Positions 1 through 8,554 of a stretch of DNA of 48,668 bases are shown here, one piece after another. How positions within the stretch are numbered: the first letter of the stretch is position 1; each line of letters starts with the position of its first letter. The notes beneath the pieces are model-generated. The model worked only from the letters and a program-made list of their open reading frames with translations. It made no database searches and was not told where the DNA came from. This DNA is from Pseudobdellovibrionaceae bacterium (GTDB lineage: Bacteria > Bdellovibrionota > Bdellovibrionia > Bdellovibrionales > JAMPXM01): the NCBI GenBank assembly GCA_021463345.1, contig JAJTYM010000030.1:1-48668 (forward strand), written 5' to 3'. The position numbers were made by a program, and so were the translations under genes.

Positions 1-102
1 ATCATCCGCACTCGGCCTTGAAATTTATGTCGCCGCTGGAGTACAGAGAGCAAGCTCGCTCAGGCGAGAAAGTGTACGTTTAACCGGGGGCCATTCCAAC
101 TC
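1..102 (+). mobile_element. IS3-family insertion sequence, 3' end only (transposase C-terminus and terminal repeat)
   Basis: Frame 3 from the window edge encodes HPHSALKFMSPLEYREQA and ends in KVYV followed by a stop at 81-83. 'HSALxxMSPxEY' is the signature end of the IS3-family OrfB integrase-type transposase. The stop is followed directly by a GC-rich stretch (about 84-102) that looks like the inner part of a terminal inverted repeat. The rest of the element lies outside the window, so the exact end and any target duplication cannot be fixed. Family assignment is fairly secure from the C-terminal motif; the right boundary near 102 is an estimate. Confidence 0.7.
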
Positions 103-403
103 ATTATCGAACCCATCCGCACGGAAGAAGAAAGCCTTCGCGCTTCAGCAGAAAAGGTCATGAAAAAGCATGACTCCACTTTCAGGAAATTGGCGAAGTG
201 AGCGGTGTTGAAATTCGCTTCTTAAGCCTTGAAGACATTTTAGATTGGCAGCAGCCCTTGTTTTTCTAGATTGGCACCAGGTTGAGATCGAAGATCCAGG
301 CGAAGAGCTGTACAACGCCATGATTGACCTTGCCCAAAAGAAGCTCAACAAAAAAGGACTTGCTGCACTTTTCGAAAGTCTCGCCAAACCCATTCAGCTC
401 TGA
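103..403 (+). pseudogene. Frameshifted remnant of an unidentified gene next to the IS3 end
   Basis: Coding-like sequence runs through three frames. Frame 1 gives IIEPIRTEEESLRASAEKV and continues to ...FRKLAK with a stop at 199-201. Frame 3 continues with VSGVEIRFLSLEDILDW. Frame 2 ends with EELYNAMIDLAQKKLNKKG...KPIQL and a stop at 401-403. The second shift is caused by a 26-bp insertion between two copies of TAGATTGGCA (241-250 and 267-276); removing 26 bp fuses '...LEDILDW' to 'HQVEIEDPGEEL' in frame. The 5' end appears truncated by the insertion sequence. I do not recognise the family. Base composition is more AT-rich than the genes that follow, which suggests acquired DNA. A sequencing indel could explain the first shift. 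Confidence 0.55.
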
Positions 404-490
404 GCTCGATCCGGACGAGCTTCTCAGCCAAGACGTCAAAACCAACGCGGCTCGAAAATACGTCCCGTTCCAGTCGATGAAGCTCGGGGA

Positions 491-1345
491 TCAGGTTTCA
501 GCCACCAAAAAGGCTTCGGCGTCGCCCGCATCCAGACCGTCGGCGCGGCCGGCGAAATAGCGTCGGCGGATGTCTTCACCCGAAACGTGTGTCGCGCACT
601 TGAAGCCGGCTTGCCCCGCCAGCGCCGTGATTTCGTGCGGCGAAAAAAGGCTCAGAAACGGCGTCCCGCTCGCTTTCGCCTTCCCCATCACGAATTCCAT
701 GGTGGATCTTTCTTCGGCCCCCAGCCGGTCGAGAGAAAGCATGAAGGTCATCGCGAGAGTCGACCCCGGGGCGAGTCCCGCGGCCTGCCGAAGCGTCGTC
801 AAATTGGCTTCTTTCGTCAAATACATCGAAACGCCCGTGGAGACGATCACGGCCGGCTTGCGTTCGTCGAATCCGACCGCGACGAGCCTCTCCCGCCACG
901 ACTGACCGGCTTCGAAATCAACCGGCACGAAGCGGAGCGAATCAGGCGTTTTGATCCCAAGCTCAGACAGGCGCTTGCGCTTCCAGGCTTGAGGGCCCGG
1001 CTGGTCGACTTCGAACACCTGCAGGCGCGAAGCGAGCCCAGGCTTGCGTTGGGCGAACGTGTCGAGCCCGGCGCCTAAAATCACGTATTGAGGGATGCCC
1101 TTCTCCGCTTCCCTCTCGACGAGATCTTCGACGAAACGGGCGCGCCCGACGACGGAGGCCCGCATGGGCTTGGAGAAAGCGGGATCCATGTCGGGGCGAT
1201 TCCGCCACCCCTCTTCGCCGACGAGTTCCGCGCCGACCTCGTCTTTAAAAACGTGCGGCTCGGGATCGAGCTCCACGTGCAGCGCTCTCCACAGCGCGGT
1301 TCGAACGGACGTATGTTCCGGAGCGGCGAGCGATGAAGCGGGCAT
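491..1345 (-). CDS. Class I SAM-dependent methyltransferase, leucine carboxymethyltransferase-like (LCM/TIGR00027 type)
   Basis: 284 aa. It contains the glycine-rich SAM site YVILGAGLDTFA (motif I), an acidic motif II (QVFEVDQPGPQAWKR) and a downstream VSTGVSMYLT stretch, the arrangement of the LCM/PPM family of O-methyltransferases that act on protein or small-molecule carboxyl groups. The ATG at 1345 was chosen because a strong GGGGGGA ribosome site lies just upstream and it sits 10 bp after the stop of the ABC transporter gene, so the two are co-transcribed. Longer in-frame versions would overlap the transporter. Cytoplasmic, no signal peptide. The substrate is unknown; the operon suggests methylation of a compound handled by the exporter, which is inference. 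Confidence 0.8.
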   Translation of the reverse strand: MPASSLAAPEHTSVRTALWRALHVELDPEPHVFKDEVGAELVGEEGWRNRPDMDPAFSKPMRASVVGRARFVEDLVEREAEKGIPQYVILGAGLDTFAQRKPGLASRLQVFEVDQPGPQAWKRKRLSELGIKTPDSLRFVPVDFEAGQSWRERLVAVGFDERKPAVIVSTGVSMYLTKEANLTTLRQAAGLAPGSTLAMTFMLSLDRLGAEERSTMEFVMGKAKASGTPFLSLFSPHEITALAGQAGFKCATHVSGEDIRRRYFAGRADGLDAGDAEAFLVAET

Positions 1346-1355
1346 CTTCCCCCCA

Positions 1356-3260
1356 TCAATCGGATGCTTCGAGGGTCCTGGATTCGCGCAGCTCGCGCAG
1401 GATCCCGGCCGTGGCGCCAATACGATGGACGACGCCGTCCTTGAGCCACAGGATCCGGTCGCAGGATTCAAGAGTCGACAGGCGGTGCGCGATGATGATC
1501 TGCGTGCGGCCGCGGAAGAACTCGTCGGTTGCCCGCACAAGGATCTCCTCCGATTGAGGGTCGATCGCGCTGGTCGCCTCGTCCATGACGATGATCGGCG
1601 CTCTCTGCAGCAGGCAACGGGCCATGCAGATCAGCTGCCGCTCGCCGAGCGACAGGTTGCGGCCGCGCTCCTCGATAGCGAGGTCGAGACACCCCGGGTG
1701 CGCCGAAACCCATTCGAGCAGCCCCACGCGCGCGAGCGCGTCGCGCAGGTCCGACTCGGCGCGATCGAGCCCCAACGTCAGGTTCTCGCGCAAGGTCCCG
1801 CGGAAGAGGGTCGGTTCCTGCGCGATCAGCGCGATCGCCCGCCGGAAACGGGTCAAATCGACCTCCCCGTCCCGCGGCGCGCGGCCGGCGTCGAGCAACG
1901 GCACGCGGCCGTCGATGGAGATCCGTCCCTTCTCGATCGGGTACATATGGAACAACGCCTGGATCACGCTACTCTTGCCGCTCCCGGTCCGGCCGACGAT
2001 GCCCAAGCGCTCGCCGGGACACACGGTGAACGCGACATCTTTGAGGACATAAGGGCTCCGCGCATCGTACCGGAACCAAAGCCCCTCGACCTTCACTTCG
2101 GCGCTCGTGCCCGCGCCGAAGGGGGTCGCATCGAACGCGGCCCCCAGCTCCGGCGTGAGCCGGGGGTGGTCGGTCGGGAACGCCGCGTGCCGCGGCAAGC
2201 GCGCGCCGGGCTCGAGCTCGCGGCGGAGGTAGTTGTCGAGCCGCTCGACCCCTGTCATCGCCTCCTCGAACTGCGACATCCATTCGAAGAACATCTGGAT
2301 GCTGCCGCTGGAAAGCGCGATGAAGGTGAACGCCACGCCGATCGAACCGACGCTGACCCGGCCCGATTGGAGGAGCCAGGCCCCTGAAAGCCCCGTCGCG
2401 AGCAAGAACGCCGCGGACAGGACCGTCATCTGATAGTTGAAACGGAACACCACCGACGACGTCGACAACCGATGGCCGAGGTACTTCCCGTTGAGGGCGT
2501 CGAACCGCGCGGTGAACGTCGGCTGGCGGGCGAACACGCGGATCGTGCTGGCGCCTTGAGCCGTCTCGGCGAAGTGCGCGATCGAGGGCGCGCGGCTCGC
2601 CGACAGGTCGCGACGCTCCTGGCGCAGCCGCGAGCGGTTGAGCGCGTAGACGACCCAATTGAGCGCGCCAGCGACGACCACCAGCGGGGCGTAGTACGGG
2701 CTCGCGACGCAAATCAGGGCGATCATGCCGACGAGATCGAAGATGATGACGCAGAACTCGGCGAGCGGCCCTCCGAACAAACGGAACACGTTGCCGTAAT
2801 CGCTCGAAAACCGGGTGATGACGGCGCCCACCGGGGTCGTATCGAAAAAGCGCATCGGCAGGCGGCTTGTCCGCAGCGTCACTTCGTCGTAGAGGAGGCT
2901 GACCGCCTTGGCGCTCGTGCGCGAGAACATCACCCGGAAACAGGCCGTGAAAGCGAAGCCGGCCACGGTGACCGCGGCGAGAAGGCCGATGAAGTCGGCG
3001 TCGCTGAAGCCCGCCAACCACGCCGGGACCGGTCGGCACGAAGCCGGCTCCCGGCAGAACGTGTCGACCCAGGCGCCGATCAAATTCGCGTTCGACAGCA
3101 ACAACGCGCGGCCCAGGAAACCGAGCGCGAGCAACGCGAGCATCCGGCCGACGAAGCGCCCGTAGGCGAACTTGATCGTTTCGAAGACGGTCGACGCGTA
3201 GCCGCCGGAGAACCGCGTCTCTTCCGCCATGTAGGACGGCTGAGCCTTACGTGTCGGCAC
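1356..3260 (-). CDS. ABC transporter half, MRP/ABCC-like, catalytically complete nucleotide-binding domain
   Basis: 634 aa inner-membrane exporter subunit: a six-helix transmembrane domain (about residues 30-330) followed by an ATPase domain. Walker A is GRTGSGKS (423-430), the Q-loop is around 481, the signature is NLSLGERQL (535-543) and Walker B with catalytic glutamate is IIVMDEATSAID (556-567). The signature 'LSLGERQL' resembles the second NBD of eukaryotic MRP proteins ('LSVGQRQL'). The GTG at 3260 was chosen because AAGGAGG lies just upstream; it overlaps the end of the preceding ABC gene by 14 bp, so the two are translationally linked and probably form a heterodimer. Substrate unknown. 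Confidence 0.85.
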   Translation of the reverse strand: MPTRKAQPSYMAEETRFSGGYASTVFETIKFAYGRFVGRMLALLALGFLGRALLLSNANLIGAWVDTFCREPASCRPVPAWLAGFSDADFIGLLAAVTVAGFAFTACFRVMFSRTSAKAVSLLYDEVTLRTSRLPMRFFDTTPVGAVITRFSSDYGNVFRLFGGPLAEFCVIIFDLVGMIALICVASPYYAPLVVVAGALNWVVYALNRSRLRQERRDLSASRAPSIAHFAETAQGASTIRVFARQPTFTARFDALNGKYLGHRLSTSSVVFRFNYQMTVLSAAFLLATGLSGAWLLQSGRVSVGSIGVAFTFIALSSGSIQMFFEWMSQFEEAMTGVERLDNYLRRELEPGARLPRHAAFPTDHPRLTPELGAAFDATPFGAGTSAEVKVEGLWFRYDARSPYVLKDVAFTVCPGERLGIVGRTGSGKSSVIQALFHMYPIEKGRISIDGRVPLLDAGRAPRDGEVDLTRFRRAIALIAQEPTLFRGTLRENLTLGLDRAESDLRDALARVGLLEWVSAHPGCLDLAIEERGRNLSLGERQLICMARCLLQRAPIIVMDEATSAIDPQSEEILVRATDEFFRGRTQIIIAHRLSTLESCDRILWLKDGVVHRIGATAGILRELRESRTLEASD

Positions 3261-5316
3261 GCGGCCCTCCTTGCTCCTCGACCCGCTCCCCGACTTGTTC
3301 CACAACTTGCCCCACGACGGCTTCCGGCGGCATCGGAATGAGCCTTGACGCGCTTTCCGCGATGGCGACCGTCGCCGCGAACCGGCGGAACGCCTCGTTG
3401 CCGTCCAAGAGCTCAGCGAACGACCCCTCGGCCGCGAGCCGTCCCTCTTTCATGAACAACACGCGATCGACGTGTTCGAGCACGGTCAAACGATGCGTGG
3501 CGAGGATGCGCGTCCGACCCGCCCAAGCGCCGGAGATCAAATCGTCGATGAGCTTGCGTTCCGTGGCAACGTCGACCGCGCTCAAGCAATCGTCGAGCAA
3601 GAGCACGGGGCGCGCGATGAAATCGGCGCGGGCCAGGCTCACGCGCTGCCGCTGCCCTCCGGACATGTTCACGCCGCGCTCGCCGATGTCGGCCTCGAGC
3701 CCGCCGACGGCGCTTTCTTTTTCGACCCGGAACTGGGCCCGGCTCAGGGAGGCGGCGACGCCCGCGTCGACTTCGGGTCCGACCCCGTATTGCAACGCCA
3801 CGTTTTCGCGCAGGACGGCGCTCATCACGAAGCCCTCCTGCGGCACATAGCCGAACGACCGGCGGCGCTCCCCCGGGGCGAGTCCCCGCATCGATACGCC
3901 GTCGATCTTGAATTCTTCGAACTCGGCCCCGGTCTCCCCCATCAGCGACATCAGCAGGAGCGATTTGCCGCTGCCGACTTCGCCGACCAGGGCGACGAAC
4001 TCGCCGGCGGCCACGCTCAAATCGATTCCCGTCAGCAGCGCCTTGTCGCCGATCTCCAACCGCAAGCCGCGCACGTCGAGCGAAACCGCACCTGGCTCCG
4101 GATTTGGGGCCGGGCCGGAGCTCGGCGGCTTTTTTTGCGGAGCGGCCGGAAGGCGCAATTCACTTCTCGACTCGCCCTCATCGCGATCGGCGAGGAACGC
4201 CTCCACCCGGCGAAGGCTCGTGAGGCCGTCGAGGAGGAACGTGAACAACCAAGGGATCTGACGAAAAGGCCGCGCCAGGAAAACGCCGAAGATCCACAGG
4301 AGGGCGAGCAGTTCGCCGGGCGAGACGTCGCCGCCGCGCAGATACACGAGCGACGCGACGCCGGAGAAATTGACGAAGAAACTGATCGAGGAGCCGATCG
4401 AACCCATCATTTGGCCGTTGGTCACCATGGCGACTCGATTGGCGGTCTCCTCGACGCGCTTGTCATGGATTTTGCCCTCGAAAGCGCCGACCCAACCCAG
4501 GATGCGAAGCAAGCGGATGTTCTGAACCCATTCGGCGACCAACCCCGTCCGCTCGGCCGCGAGTTGTTTGAAACGGAAAAAAAACCGCGATTGCCGGTAC
4601 GAGAGCACGGCGTTGAGGCAGACGATGGAGCCGATCAACAGCATCGTCGCCCACAGCGGCACCCGAGCGATCCAATGCACGGCGAGCGGCGCGAACACGA
4701 GCGGAAAGACGATTCCCGCGCCCATGGGCAGGGTTTGCTCGAGGACCGCGGTCGAGCCCGGCACGTCGGTGGCGTAGATCGAGACCACTTCGCCGACGGT
4801 CCGCCGGCCGAGTTGGTCGGGCCGCATGCGCAAGGTCTTGCGATACATCCGATTGCCGAGTTCGGCCTGCACGCGCATCGCCTCGCACATGCCGATCCAG
4901 ACCGATGCGATCCCAAAGCCGGACGCGAGCAGCATCGCCGCGAACGCCCCGAGGATGAGCAGCTCCGGGGACCACGACGAGAGGCGTCCGTTCGCGAGCA
5001 CGGCGTCGACGCCCATCAGACGATCGATGAATTCCTTCTGGAACAGCGGGCTCAAGAGGCCGCAGACCGCCGAGACGAGCGAAAGCACGATGATGGCGGC
5101 GCGCATCCGCAAACGCGTGAACAGGATTTCCGGCAACAGACCTGACGGGAACGTGATTCGAGCCTCCGCTGTGAGCCCCTCTTTATTAGCACGTGCCCGG
5201 CGCGCGGGACGAGCGCGTTTTTCCTTCCCGAGCGCCGCGCCCTGGCGTTTCAACACTCTGGCGGCGGCGAGACGAGGTGCGTCGCATCGGCGCGACGGAT
5301 CCGTGGTCCCGCTCAC
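3247..5316 (-). CDS. ABC transporter half, MRP/ABCC-like, degenerate Walker B
   Basis: 689 aa. Transmembrane helices lie at about 73-91, 119-140, 200-240, 310-327 and 336-348. The ATPase domain has Walker A GEVGSGKS (445-452), Q493, signature NMSGGQRQR (550-558) and Walker B VLLLDDCLSAVD (571-582). The catalytic glutamate after Walker B is Asp (D576), exactly as in NBD1 of MRP/ABCC proteins ('DDPLSAVD'). With the downstream gene this gives one degenerate and one complete ATP site. The first ~55 residues are basic and low-complexity, so the true start may lie further in; no good ribosome site singles one out. It is divergent from the LysR gene. Confidence 0.85.
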   Translation of the reverse strand: MSGTTDPSRRCDAPRLAAARVLKRQGAALGKEKRARPARRARANKEGLTAEARITFPSGLLPEILFTRLRMRAAIIVLSLVSAVCGLLSPLFQKEFIDRLMGVDAVLANGRLSSWSPELLILGAFAAMLLASGFGIASVWIGMCEAMRVQAELGNRMYRKTLRMRPDQLGRRTVGEVVSIYATDVPGSTAVLEQTLPMGAGIVFPLVFAPLAVHWIARVPLWATMLLIGSIVCLNAVLSYRQSRFFFRFKQLAAERTGLVAEWVQNIRLLRILGWVGAFEGKIHDKRVEETANRVAMVTNGQMMGSIGSSISFFVNFSGVASLVYLRGGDVSPGELLALLWIFGVFLARPFRQIPWLFTFLLDGLTSLRRVEAFLADRDEGESRSELRLPAAPQKKPPSSGPAPNPEPGAVSLDVRGLRLEIGDKALLTGIDLSVAAGEFVALVGEVGSGKSLLLMSLMGETGAEFEEFKIDGVSMRGLAPGERRRSFGYVPQEGFVMSAVLRENVALQYGVGPEVDAGVAASLSRAQFRVEKESAVGGLEADIGERGVNMSGGQRQRVSLARADFIARPVLLLDDCLSAVDVATERKLIDDLISGAWAGRTRILATHRLTVLEHVDRVLFMKEGRLAAEGSFAELLDGNEAFRRFAATVAIAESASRLIPMPPEAVVGQVVEQVGERVEEQGGPRADT

Positions 5317-5421
5317 CCATCACCGCGAATCGAGCCGTTGCTCGCAGCGGGGTGGCCGCGCTCAAGGCCGCGGCAGACGAGGCTTGCAATCGAGGGGATC
5401 TCGTTTACGATTCGGCCCAGC

Positions 5422-6306
5422 GTGGCCTGGCTGAACTATCACCACCTCTACTACTTTCGAACCATCGCGACCGAGGGCGGGATCGCGCGCGCGGCCGAAA
5501 AGCTCCGTCTGGGCCAGCCCACGCTCTCAACCCAGCTCAAGCAGCTCGAAGGCGCGATCGGCACCCCTCTCTTCGAGCGCCGCAACCGCAAACTGGTCCT
5601 GACGGAAGCCGGCCAGCTCGCACTCACCTACGCCAATGAGATCTTCCGGCTCGGCGAAGAGATGATGGAAGCGATCCGCGACCGCCTGCCCGCCGCGCGC
5701 ATGCACGTGCAGATCGGCGCGCTCGACAGCATCCCGAAGAATTTCACCCTGCAACTCACTCAATTCGCTTACGACGCCGGCGACTGCGTGATTTCGATCC
5801 TCGAGGGCAAATCCGACGAGCTCTTCCGTGAGCTCCTCGCCCATCGACTCGACGTCGTCATCGCCAACTTCCCGCCGTCCCTCGGAGAGGACGTCAAGGT
5901 GTACGCCCGCTCGGTCGCCACGGTCCCGGTAGTAGTTTGCGGGGCGGCGAAATTCAAATCCCTTTCGGGCAAGTTCCCGGCGTCGCTCGACGGGCAGCCG
6001 TTCGTCGTCCCCACTTTGCACAGCAAGCTGCGCCACGATATCGATCATTATTTCCGGGCGCACGGGATCCGCGTCGACGCGATCGCGGAAACCCAGGACA
6101 CCGCATTGCAAAGGCTGCTCGGAGAGGCAGGCGTTGGCCTCGTCCCTCTGCCCGCGCCCGCAGCCGACGAACTCATCCGAGAGAAGAAGCTCGTCCGCAT
6201 CGGCGCGCTGGAAGGCGTGCAGGAAGAGATTTGGCTCATTTCCGCAAGTCGGCGCATCGAAAACCCGATCGCCGCCAAAATCATGAAATCATTCTTCCTG
6301 AGTTGA
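5422..6306 (+). CDS. LysR-family transcriptional regulator, NhaR-like
   Basis: 294 aa DNA-binding regulator. The N-terminus VAWLNYHHLYYFRTIA, followed by the winged HTH with QPTLSTQLKQLEGAIG and LFERRNRKLVLTEAG, is typical of the NhaR branch of LysR regulators ('LNYNHLYYF'). A ligand-binding domain fills the rest. The GTG start at 5422 aligns with the family start; upstream in-frame codons encode atypical sequence. It faces the ABC/methyltransferase operon across about 100 bp, the usual geometry for a LysR regulator and its target, so it may control that exporter. NhaR in enterobacteria responds to sodium, but the only antiporter gene here is 28 kb away, so no sodium role is assumed. Confidence 0.85.
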   Translation: MAWLNYHHLYYFRTIATEGGIARAAEKLRLGQPTLSTQLKQLEGAIGTPLFERRNRKLVLTEAGQLALTYANEIFRLGEEMMEAIRDRLPAARMHVQIGALDSIPKNFTLQLTQFAYDAGDCVISILEGKSDELFRELLAHRLDVVIANFPPSLGEDVKVYARSVATVPVVVCGAAKFKSLSGKFPASLDGQPFVVPTLHSKLRHDIDHYFRAHGIRVDAIAETQDTALQRLLGEAGVGLVPLPAPAADELIREKKLVRIGALEGVQEEIWLISASRRIENPIAAKIMKSFFLS

Positions 6307-6333
6307 TCCGTCGGCGAAAATTCGTTTAAAAGT

Positions 6334-6364
6334 ATGGATTTGCTCTGATTTATCCATTTTTAAA
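6334..6364 (+). terminator. Candidate intrinsic terminator after the LysR gene
   Basis: A 6-bp inverted repeat ATGGAT/ATCCAT (6334-6339 and 6352-6357) with a 12-nt loop is followed by a run of T (6358-6361). It lies 28 bp after the LysR stop and before htpX. The stem is short and A/T-rich, so termination strength is uncertain. Confidence 0.4.
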
Positions 6365-6459
6365 AACTATGCCGCGGCTCTAACATGGACGAGTAAGACT
6401 TTACAACGAAACCAAAAGCTTCATATTGGGAATGTTTCGGCTTCTGAAGGAGATTACCA

Positions 6460-7392
6460 ATGCAAGTCGCAAAACGAATCGTGCTTTTCGTCGCGGTGAA
6501 CATCCTCGTCGTCCTCACGCTGTCGATCGTGCTTTCGCTTTTGGGCGTCCCGCGGTACATGGGCGCTTACACGGGCGCGGACATCAACATGGGCGCGCTC
6601 ATGGCTTTCTGCTTGGTCTGGGGTTTCGGCGGCGCGCTCATCTCGCTCGCCATCTCCCGGATAATGGCCAAGTTCGCCTACGGCGTGAAACTCATCGAAC
6701 CGAACACGATGGATCCGCAAGCGCGCGAACTGGTGAACACGGTGCACCGGCTGGCGCGTTCGGCGAAACTGCCGAAAATGCCGGAAGTCGGCGTCTACGA
6801 TTCAGCCGAGCCCAACGCTTTTGCGACGGGGCCCACGAAATCCCGTTCGCTCGTCGCGGTCTCCTCGGGGTTGCTTCGCTCGATGGACAAGAAATCGGTC
6901 GAAGGCGTTCTGGCCCACGAGGTCGCGCACATCGCCAACGGCGACATGGTCACGATGACGCTCCTCCAAGGCGTGGTCAACGCGTTCGCGATGTTCCTGG
7001 CGCGAATCATCGCCTTCGCGATCGACTCGGCCATGCGCGGCCGCGATGAGAACGGCCAAGGCCTCGGTCAGATCGCCCATATCGCCGTCGTCTGGCTCAT
7101 GGAAGCCGTCTTCATGCTCCTCGGCTCGATCGTCGTCATGTGGTTCTCGCGTTGGCGCGAGTTCCGCGCGGACGCCGGGGGCGCCAAACTCGCCGGCCGC
7201 GACAGCATGGTCTCGGCGCTCCGCTCACTGCAGATGATCGCCTCCCGGCACATGCCCGAGCCCGCGCAGAGCGATGCGATGGCCGCATTCAAGATCTCGG
7301 GACGGCCGAAAGGCGGGATCGCCCGCCTGTTCATGAGCCACCCGCCGCTCGAAGAGCGCATCGCCCGCCTCGAGCAAGCGCGCGCGATCTGA
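6460..7392 (+). CDS. htpX: Membrane-bound zinc metalloprotease HtpX (M48B)
   Basis: 310 aa. Two N-terminal membrane segments (about 6-27 and 45-66) precede the zinc site HEVAH (153-157). A further hydrophobic pair around 165-185 and 200-225 is followed by WREFRADAGGAKLAG, which supplies the third zinc ligand Glu. The C-terminus MSHPPLEERIARLEQ is also diagnostic. HtpX degrades misfolded inner-membrane proteins together with FtsH and is usually stress-inducible. An AAGGAG ribosome site lies 6 bp before the ATG. It is a single gene ending at a strong hairpin. No clear heat-shock sigma promoter was identified upstream. Confidence 0.95.
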   Translation: MQVAKRIVLFVAVNILVVLTLSIVLSLLGVPRYMGAYTGADINMGALMAFCLVWGFGGALISLAISRIMAKFAYGVKLIEPNTMDPQARELVNTVHRLARSAKLPKMPEVGVYDSAEPNAFATGPTKSRSLVAVSSGLLRSMDKKSVEGVLAHEVAHIANGDMVTMTLLQGVVNAFAMFLARIIAFAIDSAMRGRDENGQGLGQIAHIAVVWLMEAVFMLLGSIVVMWFSRWREFRADAGGAKLAGRDSMVSALRSLQMIASRHMPEPAQSDAMAAFKISGRPKGGIARLFMSHPPLEERIARLEQARAI

Positions 7393-7453
7393 CCCCAGCG
7401 ACGCCCGCCCTCGAATGGCGGCGGCCGGGCGACGATGACAAGATGACCAGACA

Positions 7454-7480
7454 ACGGGCCCGCGAGGGCCCGTTTCCGTT
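7454..7480. terminator. Bidirectional intrinsic terminator between htpX and the convergent membrane protein gene
   Basis: A perfect 8-bp stem ACGGGCCC / GGGCCCGT (7454-7461 and 7466-7473) with a GCGA loop is followed by TTCCGTT. It lies between two convergent genes, 60 bp after htpX and abutting the stop of the opposite gene. Confidence 0.7.
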
Positions 7481-8358
7481 CAGACCCCTAACGGCGCTCG
7501 CGCGGCGTAAGGCTCGCGCGCTTCGATGCTGATCGGGTGCCGGAGATTTTCGCGCGATCCCAAGCCGCCTCCGAACGCCGCGGCCAACGAACCGAGCACC
7601 ATCATGCCGAACAACGACCAGCCCGCGCCGGCGAGCACGCTCGCGGCGGTCCGTCCCACGCCTTCAGCCGTGGCGGCGAACTCGGCCCTGATTTCCCCCA
7701 GTCGGCGATCGGCCTCCGCCGGGGTGATGCCGGCCTGGTATGCCAGGTAGTTTTTCGCGCCCTCTTGGTTGCCGGCGACGAGGCGGCCGACCACGCCCTG
7801 GGCGACGACTTCCGGCTCCGAGCGTAGATTGAGGTTCGCGGTCGCGCGATCGATCAGGACCTGCACCTGCGGATTATCGTACAAGCGGGCGATGTTCCCC
7901 GCCTGCGAGCCCGCCGCGCGGCCGGCCGCGCCGAGGGCCGAACCGATCGTGGAACCGGCCCAACCGAGCGTCGCCCCGATCTGCCACAAGAACGCGACGA
8001 AGAAGATCGATGCGATCACCAGGCCCTGCGCCCCTCCCACCCGCGGCGTGATGAAATTGGACACGCGTGCGGCGAAGTAGCCGCCGGCGAAAAGCGCGAG
8101 CAGCGTGGAGATGACGAACCAGATCGCCACGCCCATCGACAGCCCCCCTCCCTGCCGGTCCTCGATCATGTTGTCGAGAGCCAATCCCCCGATCGCGACC
8201 CCGAGGGTCACGAGGATCGAAAACGCGAGGAAAGTGATGAAGAGCCCGGCCACGACGGACCGCCAACTCACATAAGGGAAATGACCTTGGACATGCTCGG
8301 GTTGCGCGGAACCGGGGGACGACGCCCCCGGCCGGATCACGTTGATATCATCTGCCAT
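7480..8358 (-). CDS. Uncharacterised integral membrane protein with a soluble central domain
   Basis: 292 aa. A cytoplasmic N-terminus (about 1-30) leads into hydrophobic segments at about 36-58, 73-95 and 107-135, then a region rich in small residues, a charged middle part (about 150-230) that includes YLAYQAGITPAEADRRLGEI, and a final membrane segment around 245-268. The start at 8358 has an ideal AGGAGG ribosome site. The layout resembles 'YrzE/TIGR04086-type' membrane proteins but I cannot assign a function. It is transcribed away from aceA's end and converges on htpX. Direct repeats in its leader (8373-8396) may be regulatory. Confidence 0.7.
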   Translation of the reverse strand: MADDINVIRPGASSPGSAQPEHVQGHFPYVSWRSVVAGLFITFLAFSILVTLGVAIGGLALDNMIEDRQGGGLSMGVAIWFVISTLLALFAGGYFAARVSNFITPRVGGAQGLVIASIFFVAFLWQIGATLGWAGSTIGSALGAAGRAAGSQAGNIARLYDNPQVQVLIDRATANLNLRSEPEVVAQGVVGRLVAGNQEGAKNYLAYQAGITPAEADRRLGEIRAEFAATAEGVGRTAASVLAGAGWSLFGMMVLGSLAAAFGGGLGSRENLRHPISIEAREPYAARAPLGV

Positions 8359-8372
8359 CGTTTTCCTCCTAA

Positions 8373-8396
8373 ATAATCCACCCTTGGATAATCCAA
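8373..8396 (-). promoter_or_regulatory. Direct and inverted repeats in the leader of the membrane protein gene
   Basis: ATAATCCA occurs twice (8373-8380 and 8388-8395) with a 15-bp period, and the second copy lies inside the inverted repeat TTGGA-TAA-TCCAA (8384-8396). This is 15-40 bp upstream of the ATG at 8358, just before the ribosome site, so it could be an operator. The repeats are seen directly; the function is inferred. Confidence 0.35.
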
Positions 8397-8554
8397 TCGT
8401 GTGACGGCTCTCGCTCCTCGCCGGGCCTCGCGGGACTCGATCCGTGAAAAACACTCGTTCCCAGCTTCGATGGCTATCACCTCACCGGACGGCGACGATT
8501 CGAGCTTTGGTGCTAAGAACGTGGAGATCGGTGCACGCGGAGCGGAAAATCCCG

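Noticed and set aside
324-560. 78-codon plus-strand open frame at the left edge
   Set aside because: It crosses from the frameshifted remnant into the antisense of the methyltransferase gene; the product has no coherent composition.
5338-5421. 28 extra N-terminal codons of the LysR gene
   Set aside because: They encode atypical Arg/Pro-rich sequence, while the family start is at VAWLNYHHLYYF with a GTG at 5422.
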